Shown here piece by piece: positions 18,952-28,772 of a stretch of DNA of 64,000 bases; the first letter of the stretch is position 1; the number at the start of each line of letters is the position of its first letter. Under the pieces are notes generated by a model. That model was given only the letters and a program-made list of their open reading frames with translations, did not search any database and was not told the origin of the DNA. The position numbers and the translations under genes are program-made. Source of the stretch: Demequina silvatica (GTDB lineage: Bacteria; Actinomycetota; Actinomycetes; Actinomycetales; Demequinaceae); assembly GCF_000971215.1 (NCBI RefSeq), contig NZ_BBMA01000007.1, positions 62,001 to 126,000 on the forward strand, given 5' to 3'.

Positions 18952-19017
18952 GTGTCAACACCGGGTCGACGGCGCCCCGATATCTACGAATGTCCCCGCG
19001 TGCCCGGGGACGCTTAA
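18952..19017 (+). CDS. Candidate 21-residue leader peptide upstream of gltB
   Basis: GTG 8 nt after the -10 box opens a 21-codon frame ([10 protein letters not shown]...[10 protein letters not shown]) ending in TAA at 19015-19017. The stop overlaps the gltB ribosome site AAGGA. A 20-nt hairpin (18992-19011, 7-bp stem) covers its last third. The arrangement resembles leaderless regulatory uORFs known in actinobacteria. There is no homology evidence, so this is a candidate only. Confidence 0.35.
   Translation: MSTPGRRRPDIYECPRVPGDA
18992..19011 (+). other. Hairpin in the gltB leader
   Basis: GTCCCCG and CGGGGAC arms with a 6-nt loop, 16 nt before the gltB ATG. Too close to the ribosome site to be a simple terminator; it could influence gltB translation. 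Confidence 0.45.
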
Positions 19018-19027
19018 GGACGGTGTG

Positions 19028-22000
19028 ATGGTCGCGCATCTTGGCGCTCCCCAGCCCGCAGCGGGGCTCTACGACCCCGCTTACGAGCACGACGCGTGCG
19101 GCGTCGCCTTCGTCGCCACCCTGCGTGGCACGGCGGGCAGGGACATCGTCGATGCGGGCCTGACCGCCCTCAAGAACCTCGAGCACCGCGGCGCCGTGGG
19201 CGCCGAGACCGAGACCGGCGACGGTGCGGGCCTGCTCACCCAGGTCCCCGACGCCTTCCTGCGCGAGGTCGCCACCTTCGAGCTGCCCGCCGCGGGCGAG
19301 TACGCCGTAGGCATCGCGTTCCTCACGCCGGGCGCCGAGGCCGCCGAGGTGGCGGCGTTCGAGTCCGCCGCGACCGACGAGGGCGTGCGCGTCATCGGCT
19401 GGCGCGACGTCCCGACCAACCCGGAGCCGCTGGGCCCGAGCGCGCGCGCCGCGATGCCCACCTTCCGTCAGGTGTTCGTCTCCCACGACGGCCTCGCCGG
19501 CATCGAGCTCGACCGCAAGGCCTACCGCGTGCGCAAGCGCGCCGAGGGCGCCGGCGGGCCGTTCTTCGCCTCGCTGTCCTCGCGCACGCTCACCTACAAG
19601 GGCATGCTCACCACGTACCAGCTCGAGCAGGTGTTCCCGGACGTCACGCACCCGCTGTTCGCGTCCGAGCTCGCGCTGGTCCACTCGCGCTTCTCCACCA
19701 ACACGTTCCCGTCGTGGCCGCTCGCGCAGCCCCTGCGCGGCATCGCCCACAACGGCGAGATCAACACCGTGCGCGGCAACCGCAACTGGATGGCGGCGCG
19801 CGAGGGCACCCTGCGCTCGGACCTGCTGGGCGACCTCGGGCCGCTCATGCCCGTGTGCACGCCGAGCGCCTCGGACACCGCGTCCTTCGACGAGGTGCTC
19901 GAGCTGCTGCACCTGGGCGGGCGCCCCATCCACCACGCGCTGCTCATGATGATCCCCGAGGCGTGGCAGAACAACGAGTCGATGGACCCGGCCCGCCGCG
20001 CCTTCTACGAGTACCACTCGGCGCTCATGGAGCCGTGGGACGGCCCCGCCGCGCTGCACTTCACCGACGGCACCGTGATCGGCGCGACGCTCGACCGCAA
20101 CGGGCTCCGTCCCGGCCGCTTCTGGGTGACCGACGACGGCCTGGTGGTGTGCGGCTCCGAGGCGGGCCTGCTCGACCTCGACCCCGCGAAGGTGGTCCGC
20201 AAGGGCCGCCTCCAGCCCGGCCGCATGTTCCTGGTGGACACCCGCGAGGGGCGGATCGTCGAGGACGAGGAGATCAAGTCGGCGCTCGCCTCCGAGCACC
20301 CGTACGAGCAGTGGGTCGCCGACAACGCGATCCGCCTGTCCGAGGTGCCCGACCGCGAGCACATCTCGCACTCGGCGCGCTCCGTCCAGCGCCGCCAGCG
20401 CGCGTTCGGGTACACCGAGGAGGAGCTCAAGGTCCTGCTCGCCCCGATGGGCAGGACCGGCGTCGAGCCCATCGGCGCGATGGGCTCCGACACCCCGATC
20501 GCGGTGCTCTCGAAGCGTCCGCGCCTGCTCTTCGACTACTTCGTGCAGATGTTCGCGCAGGTGACCAACCCGCCGCTCGACTCGATCCGCGAGGAGATCG
20601 TCACCGCGACCGGCGGCGCGCTCGGCCCCGAGCCGAACCTGCTCGACGCGACCCCCGAGCACGCCCGCAAGATCATCATCGACTTCCCGGTGATCGACAA
20701 CGACGAGCTCGCGAAGATCCTCCACATCGACCGCGACCCCAAGCGCCGCGGCGTGTTCTCCGCGCGCAAGATCCGCGGCCTGTACCGGGTCAAGGGCGGC
20801 GCCGACGCGCTCGACGCACGCCTGGCCGAGATCTTCCGCGAGGTCGACGAGGCCATCGAGGACGGCGTGTCCTTCCTGGTGCTGTCCGACCGCGACTCGA
20901 ACCCCGACCTCGCGCCCATCCCGTCGCTGCTGCTGACGTCCGCCGTTCACCACTACCTGGTGCGCACGCACCGCCGCACGCAGCTGTCCATGGTGGTCGA
21001 GGCCGGCGACGTGCGCGAGGTGCACCACGTCGCGCTGCTCATCGGCTACGGCGCCGGCTGCGTCAACCCGTACCTCGCGATGGAGACCGTCGAGGACCTC
21101 GCCAAGCGCGGGTACCTGGGCGACGTCGCTCCCGAGCAGGCCACGCACAACCTCATCAAGGCGCTCGGCAAGGGCGTCCTCAAGATCATGTCCAAGATGG
21201 GCATCTCGACCATGGCGTCCTACCGCGGCGCCCAGGTGTTCGAGGCGATCGGCCTGTCCAAGGAGCTGGTGGACCTCCACTTCAACGGCACGCCCAGCCA
21301 GATCGACGGCGTGGGTCTCGACGTGGTCGCCGCCGAGGTCGAGGCGCGTCACGCCGACGCGTACCCCGCCTCGGGCGAGCTGCCGCCCCACCAGGCGCTC
21401 AAGACCGGCGGCGAGTACCAGTGGCGTCGCGACGGCGAGGAGCACCTGTTCGACCCCGAGACGGTCTTCAAGCTCCAGCACGCGACCCGCACGCGCCGCT
21501 ACGACGTGTTCCGCGAGTACACGGACCGCGTCGACGACCAGGCCAAGCGCCTCATGACCCTGCGCGGCCTGCTCGAGTTCAGCGCCGACCGCCGGCCGGT
21601 GCCGATCGACGAGGTCGAGTCCGTCGCCGAGATCGTCAAGCGCTTCAACACGGGCGCGATGTCCTACGGGTCCATCTCGCAGGAGGCGCACGAGACGCTC
21701 GCGATCGCGATGAACCGCCTGGGCGGCCGCTCGAACACCGGCGAGGGCGGCGAGCCCGTCGAGCGCCTGTACGACCCGGAGCGCCGCTCCGCGATCAAGC
21801 AGATCGCGTCGGGCCGCTTCGGCGTCACCTCCGAGTACCTGGTCAACGCGGACGACATCCAGATCAAGCTCGCGCAGGGCGCCAAGCCCGGCGAGGGCGG
21901 CCAGCTGCCCGGCAACAAGGTCTACCCGTGGGTCGCCGAGACGCGTCACGCGACGCCCGGCGTGGGCCTCATCTCGCCGCCGCCGCACCACGACATCTAC

Positions 22001-23563
22001 TCGATCGAGGACCTCAAGCAGCTGATCCACGACGCGAAGAACGCCAACCCCAAGGCGCGCGTCCACGTCAAGCTCGTGGCCGAGGTCGGCGTCGGCACCA
22101 TCGCCGCAGGCGTCGCCAAGTGCAAGTCCGACGTGGTCCTCATCTCCGGCCATGACGGCGGGACCGGCGCGAGCCCGCTCAACTCGCTCAAGCACGCCGG
22201 CGCGCCGTGGGAGATCGGGCTCGCCGACACGCAGCAGACGCTGGTGCTCAACGACCTGCGCGACCGCATCGTGGTCCAGGTCGACGGCCAGATGAAGACC
22301 GGCCGCGACGTCATCGTCGCCGCGCTGCTGGGCGCGGAGGAGTTCGGCTTCGCGACCGCCCCGCTGGTGGTCGAGGGCTGCATCATGATGCGCGTGTGCC
22401 ACCTGGACACCTGCCCGGTGGGCGTCGCCACGCAGAACCCCGAGCTCCGCGGCCGCTTCTCCGGCAAGCCCGAGTTCGTCGAGACGTTCTTCGAGTTCAT
22501 CGCGGAGCAGGTGCGCGAGCACCTCGCGGCGCTGGGCTTCCGCTCCATCGCGGAGGCCGTGGGGCACGTCGAGGTGCTCGAGACCCGCGCGGCGATCGAC
22601 CACTGGAAGGCGCAGGGCCTCGACCTGGCGCCCATCCTCGCCCGTCCCCGCGAGGGCGCGGCCCTGATGAACTCCACCACGCAGGATCACGGCCTCGAGG
22701 CGGCGCTCGACAACGAGCTCATCGCCGCGGCCGAGCCCGCGCTCGAGCGCGGCGAGCCCGTCCGCATCGAGACCGAGGTGCGCAACATCAACCGCACGGT
22801 CGGCACGATGCTCGGCTACGAGGTCACGCGCCGCTACCGCGGCGCGGGCCTGCCCGACGACACGATCGACGTGACGTTCCGCGGCAGCGCGGGCCAGTCC
22901 TTCGGCGCGTTCGTGCCGCGCGGCATCACGCTGCGCCTCGAGGGCGACGTCAACGACTACGTCGCCAAGGGCCTGTCGGGCGGACGCGTCATCGTGCGCC
23001 CCGCACGGGAGTCCATGCTCGACGAGACCTCCGACGTCATCGCGGGCAACGTGGTGGGCTACGGCGCGACCGGCGGCGAGATCCTCCTGCGCGGCCAGGT
23101 GGGCGAGCGCTTCCTGGTGCGCAACTCGGGCGTCACCGCGGTGGTGTCCGGCGTGGGCGACCACGGCCTCGAGTACATGACCGGCGGCACCGCCGTCATC
23201 CTGGGCCGCACCGGCCGCAACCTGGGCGCCGGCATGTCCGGCGGCACGGCGTACGTGCTGGACCTGCGGACCGAGCGCGTCAACGCGCAGGCCCTCGCGT
23301 CCGGCGAGCTCACGCTCAGCCCGCTGGACGAGGAGGACGCCGTGATCGTCCGCACGCTCGTCGAGAGGTTCGCGGAGGAGACCCGGTCGCCGGTGGCGCG
23401 CGAGCTGCTCGCCGACTGGACCATGACGGTGGCGCGCTTCACCCGCGTGCTGCCTGCACAGTACGCGCGCGTCCGCGACGCGCTCAACGAGCTCGAGGCG
23501 AAGGGCGGCGACCTGTCCGCCCCCGGCGCCTGGGCCGAGTTCCTGGAGGTGACCGGTGGCTGA
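19028..23563 (+). CDS. gltB: Glutamate synthase (NADPH) large subunit GltB
   Basis: A 1511-residue enzyme. The N-terminal Ntn glutaminase domain has its nucleophile at Cys24 (EHDACGVAF), reached after removal of a 23-residue propeptide. The FMN/synthase domain has [14 protein letters not shown] and [11 protein letters not shown]. The [3Fe-4S] cysteines lie in [15 protein letters not shown]. The C-terminal GXGXG beta-helix starts near 1250. It makes two glutamates from 2-oxoglutarate and glutamine. ATG 19028 (ribosome site AAGGA) is preferred to GTG 19025. Overlaps gltD by 8 nt. Confidence 0.97.
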   Translation: MVAHLGAPQPAAGLYDPAYEHDACGVAFVATLRGTAGRDIVDAGLTALKNLEHRGAVGAETETGDGAGLLTQVPDAFLREVATFELPAAGEYAVGIAFLTPGAEAAEVAAFESAATDEGVRVIGWRDVPTNPEPLGPSARAAMPTFRQVFVSHDGLAGIELDRKAYRVRKRAEGAGGPFFASLSSRTLTYKGMLTTYQLEQVFPDVTHPLFASELALVHSRFSTNTFPSWPLAQPLRGIAHNGEINTVRGNRNWMAAREGTLRSDLLGDLGPLMPVCTPSASDTASFDEVLELLHLGGRPIHHALLMMIPEAWQNNESMDPARRAFYEYHSALMEPWDGPAALHFTDGTVIGATLDRNGLRPGRFWVTDDGLVVCGSEAGLLDLDPAKVVRKGRLQPGRMFLVDTREGRIVEDEEIKSALASEHPYEQWVADNAIRLSEVPDREHISHSARSVQRRQRAFGYTEEELKVLLAPMGRTGVEPIGAMGSDTPIAVLSKRPRLLFDYFVQMFAQVTNPPLDSIREEIVTATGGALGPEPNLLDATPEHARKIIIDFPVIDNDELAKILHIDRDPKRRGVFSARKIRGLYRVKGGADALDARLAEIFREVDEAIEDGVSFLVLSDRDSNPDLAPIPSLLLTSAVHHYLVRTHRRTQLSMVVEAGDVREVHHVALLIGYGAGCVNPYLAMETVEDLAKRGYLGDVAPEQATHNLIKALGKGVLKIMSKMGISTMASYRGAQVFEAIGLSKELVDLHFNGTPSQIDGVGLDVVAAEVEARHADAYPASGELPPHQALKTGGEYQWRRDGEEHLFDPETVFKLQHATRTRRYDVFREYTDRVDDQAKRLMTLRGLLEFSADRRPVPIDEVESVAEIVKRFNTGAMSYGSISQEAHETLAIAMNRLGGRSNTGEGGEPVERLYDPERRSAIKQIASGRFGVTSEYLVNADDIQIKLAQGAKPGEGGQLPGNKVYPWVAETRHATPGVGLISPPPHHDIYSIEDLKQLIHDAKNANPKARVHVKLVAEVGVGTIAAGVAKCKSDVVLISGHDGGTGASPLNSLKHAGAPWEIGLADTQQTLVLNDLRDRIVVQVDGQMKTGRDVIVAALLGAEEFGFATAPLVVEGCIMMRVCHLDTCPVGVATQNPELRGRFSGKPEFVETFFEFIAEQVREHLAALGFRSIAEAVGHVEVLETRAAIDHWKAQGLDLAPILARPREGAALMNSTTQDHGLEAALDNELIAAAEPALERGEPVRIETEVRNINRTVGTMLGYEVTRRYRGAGLPDDTIDVTFRGSAGQSFGAFVPRGITLRLEGDVNDYVAKGLSGGRVIVRPARESMLDETSDVIAGNVVGYGATGGEILLRGQVGERFLVRNSGVTAVVSGVGDHGLEYMTGGTAVILGRTGRNLGAGMSGGTAYVLDLRTERVNAQALASGELTLSPLDEEDAVIVRTLVERFAEETRSPVARELLADWTMTVARFTRVLPAQYARVRDALNELEAKGGDLSAPGAWAEFLEVTGG

Positions 23564-25022
23564 CCCGCGTGGATTCCTGAAGGTTCGCGAGCGGGAGGTC
23601 CCCGCCTACCGCCCCGTGTCGGTGCGTCTGCGCGACTGGTCCGAGGTCAAGGACGAGCTGGGGCGCGACGAGGTGGTGCTCAAGCGCCAGGCCGGACGCT
23701 GCATGGATTGCGGCATCCCGTTCTGCCACCAGGGCTGCCCGCTGGGCAACCTCATCCCCGAGTGGAACGACCTGGTGTGGCGCGACCAGTACGCGGACGC
23801 CATCGAGCGCCTGCACGCGACCAACAACTTCCCTGAGTTCACCGGCCGGATCTGCCCCGCGCCGTGCGAGACCTCCTGCGTGCTGGGCATCAACCAGCCC
23901 GCCGTCACCATCAAGAACGTCGAGGTCGAGATCATCGAGCACGCGTTCGAGGACGGCAACGTGACGCCGCACATCGCGCAGCGGCACACCGGCAAGACGG
24001 TCGCCGTGGTGGGCTCCGGCCCGGCCGGCCTCGCCGCCGCGCAGCAGCTCACGCGCGCCGGCCACACCGTCGCGGTCTACGAGAAGGACGACCGCGTGGG
24101 CGGCCTGCTCCGCTACGGCGTGCCCGACTTCAAGATGGAGAAGCACGTCATCGACCGCCGTGTGGTGCAGATGGAGCGCGAGGGCACCCGCTTCCGCACC
24201 GGCATCGCGATCGGCACCGACATCACGTGGGACGACCTCCGCGCGCGCTACGACGCGGTGCTCATCGCGACCGGCGCCCCGGTGGAGCGCGACCTGCCGA
24301 TCCCCGGGCGCGAGCTCGACGGCATCCACTACGCGATGCCGTACCTCAAGCAGGGCAACCAGGCCGCCGCGGGCGACGAGGTCCCCGGCCAGCTCACGGC
24401 GGACGGCAAGCACGTCATCGTGATCGGCGGCGGCGACACCGGATCGGACTGCATCGGCACCGCGCTGCGCCAGGGCGCCACGACGGTGACGACCCTCGCG
24501 ATCGGCAAGAAGCCGCCGGTCGACCGCCCCGACAGCCAGCCGTGGCCCACCGACCCGCGCGTGTTCGAGGTCTCCTCGAGCCACGAGGAGGGCGGCACCC
24601 GCGAGTACCTCGCCTCGACCGTCGAGTTCGTGGGCGACGAGAACGGGCACGTGCGATCGCTCAAGGTGGCGGTCACGCAGTACAACGCCGACGGCTCCCG
24701 CACCCCGACCCCCGGGACGGAGCGCGAGATCCCGGCGGACCTGGTGCTCATCGCGATGGGATTCACTGGGCCTGAGGTCACGAACCTCCAGGCACAATCC
24801 CAGGTAGCGTTGACATCGCGCGCTCAGATCGAGCGTGCGGACAACTTCGCGACCACCCAGGACGGCGTGTTCGTGGCCGGTGATGCCGGCCGTGGCGCGT
24901 CGCTCGTGGTCTGGGCGATCGCGGAGGGACGCGCGGCCGCGGCCGCGATCGATGAATACTTGACAGGGAGCACCGAGCTCCCGGCGCCGGTCACGGCGCA
25001 CACATCGGCGCTACGCGCCTGA
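23556..25022 (+). CDS. gltD: Glutamate synthase (NADPH) small subunit GltD
   Basis: A 488-residue FAD/NADPH protein that passes electrons to GltB. N-terminal [4Fe-4S] clusters are ligated by [17 protein letters not shown] and CPAPCETSC. The FAD site is [14 protein letters not shown] and the NADPH site [13 protein letters not shown]. The [18 protein letters not shown] segment is the conserved C-terminal FAD contact. GTG start with ribosome site GGAGGTGA inside gltB. Confidence 0.96.
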   Translation: MADPRGFLKVREREVPAYRPVSVRLRDWSEVKDELGRDEVVLKRQAGRCMDCGIPFCHQGCPLGNLIPEWNDLVWRDQYADAIERLHATNNFPEFTGRICPAPCETSCVLGINQPAVTIKNVEVEIIEHAFEDGNVTPHIAQRHTGKTVAVVGSGPAGLAAAQQLTRAGHTVAVYEKDDRVGGLLRYGVPDFKMEKHVIDRRVVQMEREGTRFRTGIAIGTDITWDDLRARYDAVLIATGAPVERDLPIPGRELDGIHYAMPYLKQGNQAAAGDEVPGQLTADGKHVIVIGGGDTGSDCIGTALRQGATTVTTLAIGKKPPVDRPDSQPWPTDPRVFEVSSSHEEGGTREYLASTVEFVGDENGHVRSLKVAVTQYNADGSRTPTPGTEREIPADLVLIAMGFTGPEVTNLQAQSQVALTSRAQIERADNFATTQDGVFVAGDAGRGASLVVWAIAEGRAAAAAIDEYLTGSTELPAPVTAHTSALRA

Positions 25023-25039
25023 TACCGAGGTTGGAGAAC

Positions 25040-26458
25040 ATGCGAAACGCGAAGATTGTCTGCACGATCGGCCCGGCAACCGCACCGATCGAGCAGATGC
25101 GCAAGCTCGTGGGCGCGGGCATGGATGTCGCCCGCATCAACCGCAGCCACGGCTCCGCCGAGGAGCACGAGCAGGTGTACCGCAACATCCGCCAGGCCGC
25201 GGAGGAGTCCGGCCGCAACGTCGCGGTCCTGGTCGACCTGCAGGGCCCCAAGATCCGTCTCGAGAAGTTCGCCGACGGGCCGCACGACCTCGCCGTCGAC
25301 GACGTCTTCACCATCACCACGCGCGACGTGGTGGGCACCAAGGACATCTGCGGCACCACGTTCAAGGGCCTCCCGGGCGACTGCAACCCCGGCGACACGC
25401 TCCTCATCGACGACGGCAAGGTGCGCCTCGAGGTGACCGAGGTCACCGAGACCGACGTCATCACCAAGGTCGTCGTGCCCGGCCCCGTCTCCAACAACAA
25501 GGGCATCAACCTGCCCGGCGTCGCCGTCTCCGTGCCCGCCATGTCGGACAAGGACGAGGCCGACCTGCGCTGGGGCCTCAAGCTCGGCGCCGACTTCATC
25601 GCCTTGTCGTTCGTGCGCAACGCCGCGGACTACGAGGACGTCGCGCGCATCATGACCGAGGAGGGCCGCACCGTCCCCGTGATCGCCAAGGTCGAGAAGC
25701 CGCAGGCGGTCGAGAACCTCGCCGAGATCGTCGACGCGTTCGACGGCGTCATGGTCGCCCGTGGCGACCTGGGCGTCGAGCTGCCCCTCGAGGAGGTGCC
25801 GCTCGTCCAGAAGCGCGCGATCGAGCTGTGCCGCTCGCAGGCCAAGCCCGTGATCGTCGCCACCCAGGTGCTCGAGTCGATGACGCACTCGCCGGTGCCG
25901 ACCCGCGCCGAGACCTCGGACTGCGCCAACGCCATCCTCGACGGCACCGACGCGGTCATGCTCTCGGGCGAGACCTCGGTGGGCGACTACCCGATCATCA
26001 CGGTCGAGACCATGGCCCGGATCGTCAAGAACACCGAGGAGAAGGGCTACTCGCGCATCGCGCCGTACCTGTCGACGCCGCACACCCGCGGTGGCGCCAT
26101 CACGCACGCGGCCGCCGAGATCGCCGAGAACCTCAACATCAAGTACATCGTGACGTTCACCCAGTCGGGCGACTCGGCGCTGCGCATGTCGCGCCTGCGT
26201 CCCTCAACCCCGATGCTCGCGTTCACGCCCCGCCCCGACACCCAGAAGCGCCTCGCGCTGTCCTGGGGCATCCAGGCGGAGCTCGTGGAGAAGGTCGACT
26301 CGACCGACGACATGGTCGCGTTGGTCGACGGTTACCTCAAGTCCTCGGGCCGCGCGGTCGACGGCGACTACGTCGTGGTCGTGTCCGGCACCCCCGTGGG
26401 CGTGCCCGGCACCACGAACTCGATCTTCGTGCACAAGGTGGGCCAGGTCCGCGGCTAG
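25040..26458 (+). CDS. pyk: Pyruvate kinase
   Basis: A 472-residue enzyme making pyruvate and ATP from phosphoenolpyruvate. Landmarks are AKIVCTIGPA, ARINRSHGS, VPVIAKVEKPQAVENL (catalytic lysine), MVARGDLGVE and ATQVLESM. ATG 25040 follows ribosome site GGAG; an in-frame TTG at 25031 is less likely. It starts 17 nt after gltD and is followed by a strong hairpin. An internal promoter cannot be excluded. Confidence 0.96.
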   Translation: MRNAKIVCTIGPATAPIEQMRKLVGAGMDVARINRSHGSAEEHEQVYRNIRQAAEESGRNVAVLVDLQGPKIRLEKFADGPHDLAVDDVFTITTRDVVGTKDICGTTFKGLPGDCNPGDTLLIDDGKVRLEVTEVTETDVITKVVVPGPVSNNKGINLPGVAVSVPAMSDKDEADLRWGLKLGADFIALSFVRNAADYEDVARIMTEEGRTVPVIAKVEKPQAVENLAEIVDAFDGVMVARGDLGVELPLEEVPLVQKRAIELCRSQAKPVIVATQVLESMTHSPVPTRAETSDCANAILDGTDAVMLSGETSVGDYPIITVETMARIVKNTEEKGYSRIAPYLSTPHTRGGAITHAAAEIAENLNIKYIVTFTQSGDSALRMSRLRPSTPMLAFTPRPDTQKRLALSWGIQAELVEKVDSTDDMVALVDGYLKSSGRAVDGDYVVVVSGTPVGVPGTTNSIFVHKVGQVRG

Positions 26459-26475
26459 CGGTCACCCGCCTCAGC

Positions 26476-26507
26476 AGGGCCCCGTCGGCGCACGCCGGCG
26501 GGGCCCT
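26476..26507 (+). terminator. Terminator after pyk
   Basis: Stem AGGGCCCCG...CGGGGCCCT with an inner CGGC/GCCG extension around a CAC loop. No T-run follows, as is usual in high-GC actinobacteria. Confidence 0.75.
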
Positions 26508-26526
26508 CGCCGTTCCCCGGGACCAC

Positions 26527-26537
26527 CGCATCGTCCC
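26527..26537 (-). repeat. Dispersed motif, copy 4
   Basis: CGCATCGTCCC, 20 nt after the pyk hairpin and just before the TAAGGT box of the next gene. Confidence 0.6.
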
Positions 26538-26541
26538 GTCC

Positions 26542-26547
26542 TAAGGT
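26542..26547 (+). promoter_or_regulatory. -10 box for the sucrose phosphorylase gene
   Basis: TAAGGT. A start near 26554 would remove the ribosome site of the upstream ATG (26561) and leave that of ATG 26588. Confidence 0.4.
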
Positions 26548-26587
26548 GGGAGGAGGCGCGATGGGGCGCCGGTCGAGGGGGTGCGCC

Positions 26588-28081
26588 ATGGCGCGCAACG
26601 CGGTTCAGCTCATCACGTACGCGGACCGTCTCGCGGGGGACCTGCCCGGCCTCGCGCGGCTGCTGGGGACGCCGCCGTGGTCCGAGGCGTTCGGGGGCGT
26701 GCACATCCTGCCGTTCTTCACGCCGTTCGACGGCGCCGACGCGGGCTTCGACCCGGTCGACCACACGGCCGTCGACCCGCGGCTCGGCGGCTGGGAGGAC
26801 GTGCGCGCGGTCGCGCAGGGCCGCGACCTCATGGTGGACGTGATCGTCAACCACGTGTCCGCGGACTCCGCCGCGTTCCGCGACTGGAGGGAGCACGGCG
26901 ACGCCTCGGAGCACGCCGGCATGTTCCTCACCATGGCGGCGGTGTACCCGTACGGCGCGACGGAGGGCGAGCTCGCGCGCATCTACCGACCGCGCCCGGG
27001 CCTGCCGTTCACGCCGTACACGGTGGCGGGGGAGAAGCGCCTGGTGTGGACCACCTTCACGCCCCAGCAGGTGGATCTCGACATCGCCCATCCGGGCGCG
27101 CGCGCGTACCTCGACTCGATCCTCGACGCGATCGCGGGCGCCGGCGCGACCTCGGTACGGCTCGACGCGGTCGGCTACGCCGTGAAGACGCCGGGGGAGA
27201 CGTGCTTCATGACGCTCGACACGTTCGCGTTCATCGGCGAGTTCACGGAGCGGTGCCGCGCGCGCGGCCTCGAGGTGCTGGTCGAGGTCCACTCGTACTA
27301 CCGCCGCCAGATCGAGATCGGCGCCGCGGTGGACCGCGTCTACGACTTCGCGCTGCCGCCGCTGGTGCTCCACGCGCTCGGCACGGGCGACGGCGAGCCG
27401 CTCGCGCGCTGGCTGGAGGTGCGTCCCCCGAACGCGGTCACGGTGCTCGACACTCACGACGGTATCGGCGTGATCGACGTGGGAGCGGACCAGACCGCAC
27501 CCGACGCTCCCGGGCTGCTACCGCCCGCGGAGCTCGACGCGCTGGTGGAGCGCATCCATGAGGCCTCCGGCGGCACGTCGCGCCTCGCGACCGGCGCCGC
27601 CGCCTCGAACCTGGACCTCTACCAGGTCAACTGCACGTTCTACGACGCGCTGGGCGCGGACGACCACGCCTACCTTGCGGCCCGTGCCCTCCAGTTCTTC
27701 ACGCCCGGGATCCCGCAGGTCTACTACGTGGGGGCGTTGGCCGGCCGCAACGACGTCGCCCTGCTGCGCGCCTCGGGCGTGGGCAGGGACATCAACAGGC
27801 ACCGGTACTCGGCGGGGGAGGCTTCGCACGAGCTCCAGCGCCCCGTGGTGCGCGCCCTCATGGCGCTGTGCGCGTTCCGCACGGCGCTGCCGGTGTTCGA
27901 CGGGGACTTCGCCTTCCGCCTCGAGGACGGCGTGCTCACCATGGGCTGGCGGGCGGGGGACAGCGAGACCCAGCTGACCGTGGACCTGCTGTCGCACCGC
28001 GCCGGGCTGTGGTGGCGGCACGCCGGCGTCGAGGGGTCCACCGACGACCTGCTCGCGGACCCGCCGCGCCTGGCCTCCTGA
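26588..28081 (+). CDS. Sucrose phosphorylase (GH13 subfamily 18)
   Basis: A 497-residue enzyme closely following Bifidobacterium sucrose phosphorylase (504 aa): VQLITYADRL near the N-terminus, VHILPFFTPFDGADAGFDP, IYRPRPGLPFTPY and TGAAASNLDLYQVN. The nucleophile is Asp193 (RLDAVGY), acid/base Glu233 (VEVHSYY) and transition-state stabiliser Asp291 (LDTHDGIG). It splits sucrose or a related glucoside with phosphate to give glucose 1-phosphate and a free sugar; related GH13_18 enzymes act on sucrose 6-phosphate or glucosylglycerate, so the acceptor is uncertain. ATG 26561 is an alternative start. No sugar transporter is adjacent. Confidence 0.87.
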   Translation: MARNAVQLITYADRLAGDLPGLARLLGTPPWSEAFGGVHILPFFTPFDGADAGFDPVDHTAVDPRLGGWEDVRAVAQGRDLMVDVIVNHVSADSAAFRDWREHGDASEHAGMFLTMAAVYPYGATEGELARIYRPRPGLPFTPYTVAGEKRLVWTTFTPQQVDLDIAHPGARAYLDSILDAIAGAGATSVRLDAVGYAVKTPGETCFMTLDTFAFIGEFTERCRARGLEVLVEVHSYYRRQIEIGAAVDRVYDFALPPLVLHALGTGDGEPLARWLEVRPPNAVTVLDTHDGIGVIDVGADQTAPDAPGLLPPAELDALVERIHEASGGTSRLATGAAASNLDLYQVNCTFYDALGADDHAYLAARALQFFTPGIPQVYYVGALAGRNDVALLRASGVGRDINRHRYSAGEASHELQRPVVRALMALCAFRTALPVFDGDFAFRLEDGVLTMGWRAGDSETQLTVDLLSHRAGLWWRHAGVEGSTDDLLADPPRLAS

Positions 28082-28088
28082 CGGGCGG

Positions 28089-28547
28089 CTACGCCTGGTC
28101 CTCCGGACGCATCGCCTCCCAGTCGCGCGGCCCCAGGTCGGGGATCTTGCGCTCGTAACCGTCGCGGAACAGCGGCGAGGAGATGAGGAAGTCCGCGGTC
28201 GCCACGTTGGACGCGATCGGGATGTTCCACAGCGCGCCCAGGCGCAGCAGCGCCTTGACGTCCGGGTCGTGCGGCTGCGGCTCCAGCGGGTCCCAGAAGA
28301 AGATGAGCATGTCGAGCGTGCCCTCGGCGATGCGCGCGCCGATCTGCTGGTCGCCGCCCACCGGGCCCGACAGGAACCGGTGCACCCGGAAGCCGAGCTC
28401 GTACTCGAGCATCGTGCCGGTGGTGCCGGTCGCGTACAGCTGGTGATGCGAGAGCGAGCCCTTGTTGAAGGAGGCCCACTCGAGCAGTTCGGCCTTCTTG
28501 TTGTCGTGCGCGACGAGCGCGATGTGCATGGTGGTCGCGTGGGTCAT
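28089..28547 (-). CDS. mgsA: Methylglyoxal synthase
   Basis: A 152-residue enzyme converting dihydroxyacetone phosphate to methylglyoxal and phosphate. The family blocks are all visible: [41 protein letters not shown] (catalytic Asp), [21 protein letters not shown] (catalytic His) and [17 protein letters not shown] 28547 has ribosome site GAGGAG 6 nt upstream. It is convergent with the sucrose phosphorylase gene, 7 nt apart. It gives a phosphate-releasing bypass of lower glycolysis. Confidence 0.95.
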   Translation of the reverse strand: MTHATTMHIALVAHDNKKAELLEWASFNKGSLSHHQLYATGTTGTMLEYELGFRVHRFLSGPVGGDQQIGARIAEGTLDMLIFFWDPLEPQPHDPDVKALLRLGALWNIPIASNVATADFLISSPLFRDGYERKIPDLGPRDWEAMRPEDQA

Positions 28548-28611
28548 GGCAGGCTCCTCAGGTTCTCACCCGAGCATCCCACGAACCGCCGCCCGCAAGA
28601 TCGGGCCGCGC

Positions 28612-28641
28612 CGCATCGTCCCGTCGCGAGGGGACGATGCG
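28612..28641. repeat. Dispersed motif, tight inverted pair (copies 5 and 6)
   Basis: CGCATCGTCCC (28612-28622) and GGGACGATGCG (28631-28641) around an 8-nt loop: a perfect 11-bp hairpin between mgsA and the tRNA terminator. Confidence 0.7.
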
Positions 28642-28648
28642 GGGGTCG

Positions 28649-28668
28649 CCCGGGACGGTCGTCCCGGG
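28649..28668 (-). terminator. Terminator after the tRNA gene
   Basis: CCCGGGAC-GGTC-GTCCCGGG, 8-bp stem, 10 nt past the 3' end of the minus-strand tRNA. Confidence 0.6.
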
Positions 28669-28678
28669 TCGGAGGGGT

Positions 28679-28751
28679 GCCCCGGGTGGGATTCGAACCC
28701 ACAACACCGCGGGTTTGAGCCGCGTGCCTCTGCCAGTTGGGCTACCGGGGC
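28679..28751 (-). tRNA. tRNA with anticodon CAA (Leu by anticodon), short variable loop
   Basis: A complete cloverleaf on the minus strand: acceptor GCCCCGG/CCGGGGC, D-arm GCC...GGC with TGG in the loop, anticodon stem CGCGG/CCGCG with loop CTCAAAC, variable loop GTGTT (5 nt), T-arm GTGGG-TTCGAAT-CCCAC. The discriminator base is A; CCA is not encoded. Anticodon CAA reads UUG (leucine). Bacterial tRNA-Leu normally has a long variable arm, whereas this one is 73 nt with a 5-nt variable loop. The gene is convergent in layout with mgsA and 21 nt from the divergent response regulator start. Confidence 0.88.
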
Positions 28752-28759
28752 GGGGGCAC

Positions 28760-28765
28760 TAGGCT
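28760..28765 (+). promoter_or_regulatory. -10 box for the ANTAR response regulator
   Basis: TAGGCT, 7 nt before GTG 28773; leaderless. It fixes that start over an in-frame codon inside the tRNA. Confidence 0.55.
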
Positions 28766-28772
28766 ATCGCCT

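Noticed and set aside
28679-28751. tRNA as a possible phage or island attachment site
   Set aside because: No integrase and no direct repeat of the tRNA 3' end is visible within the window; flanking genes are core.
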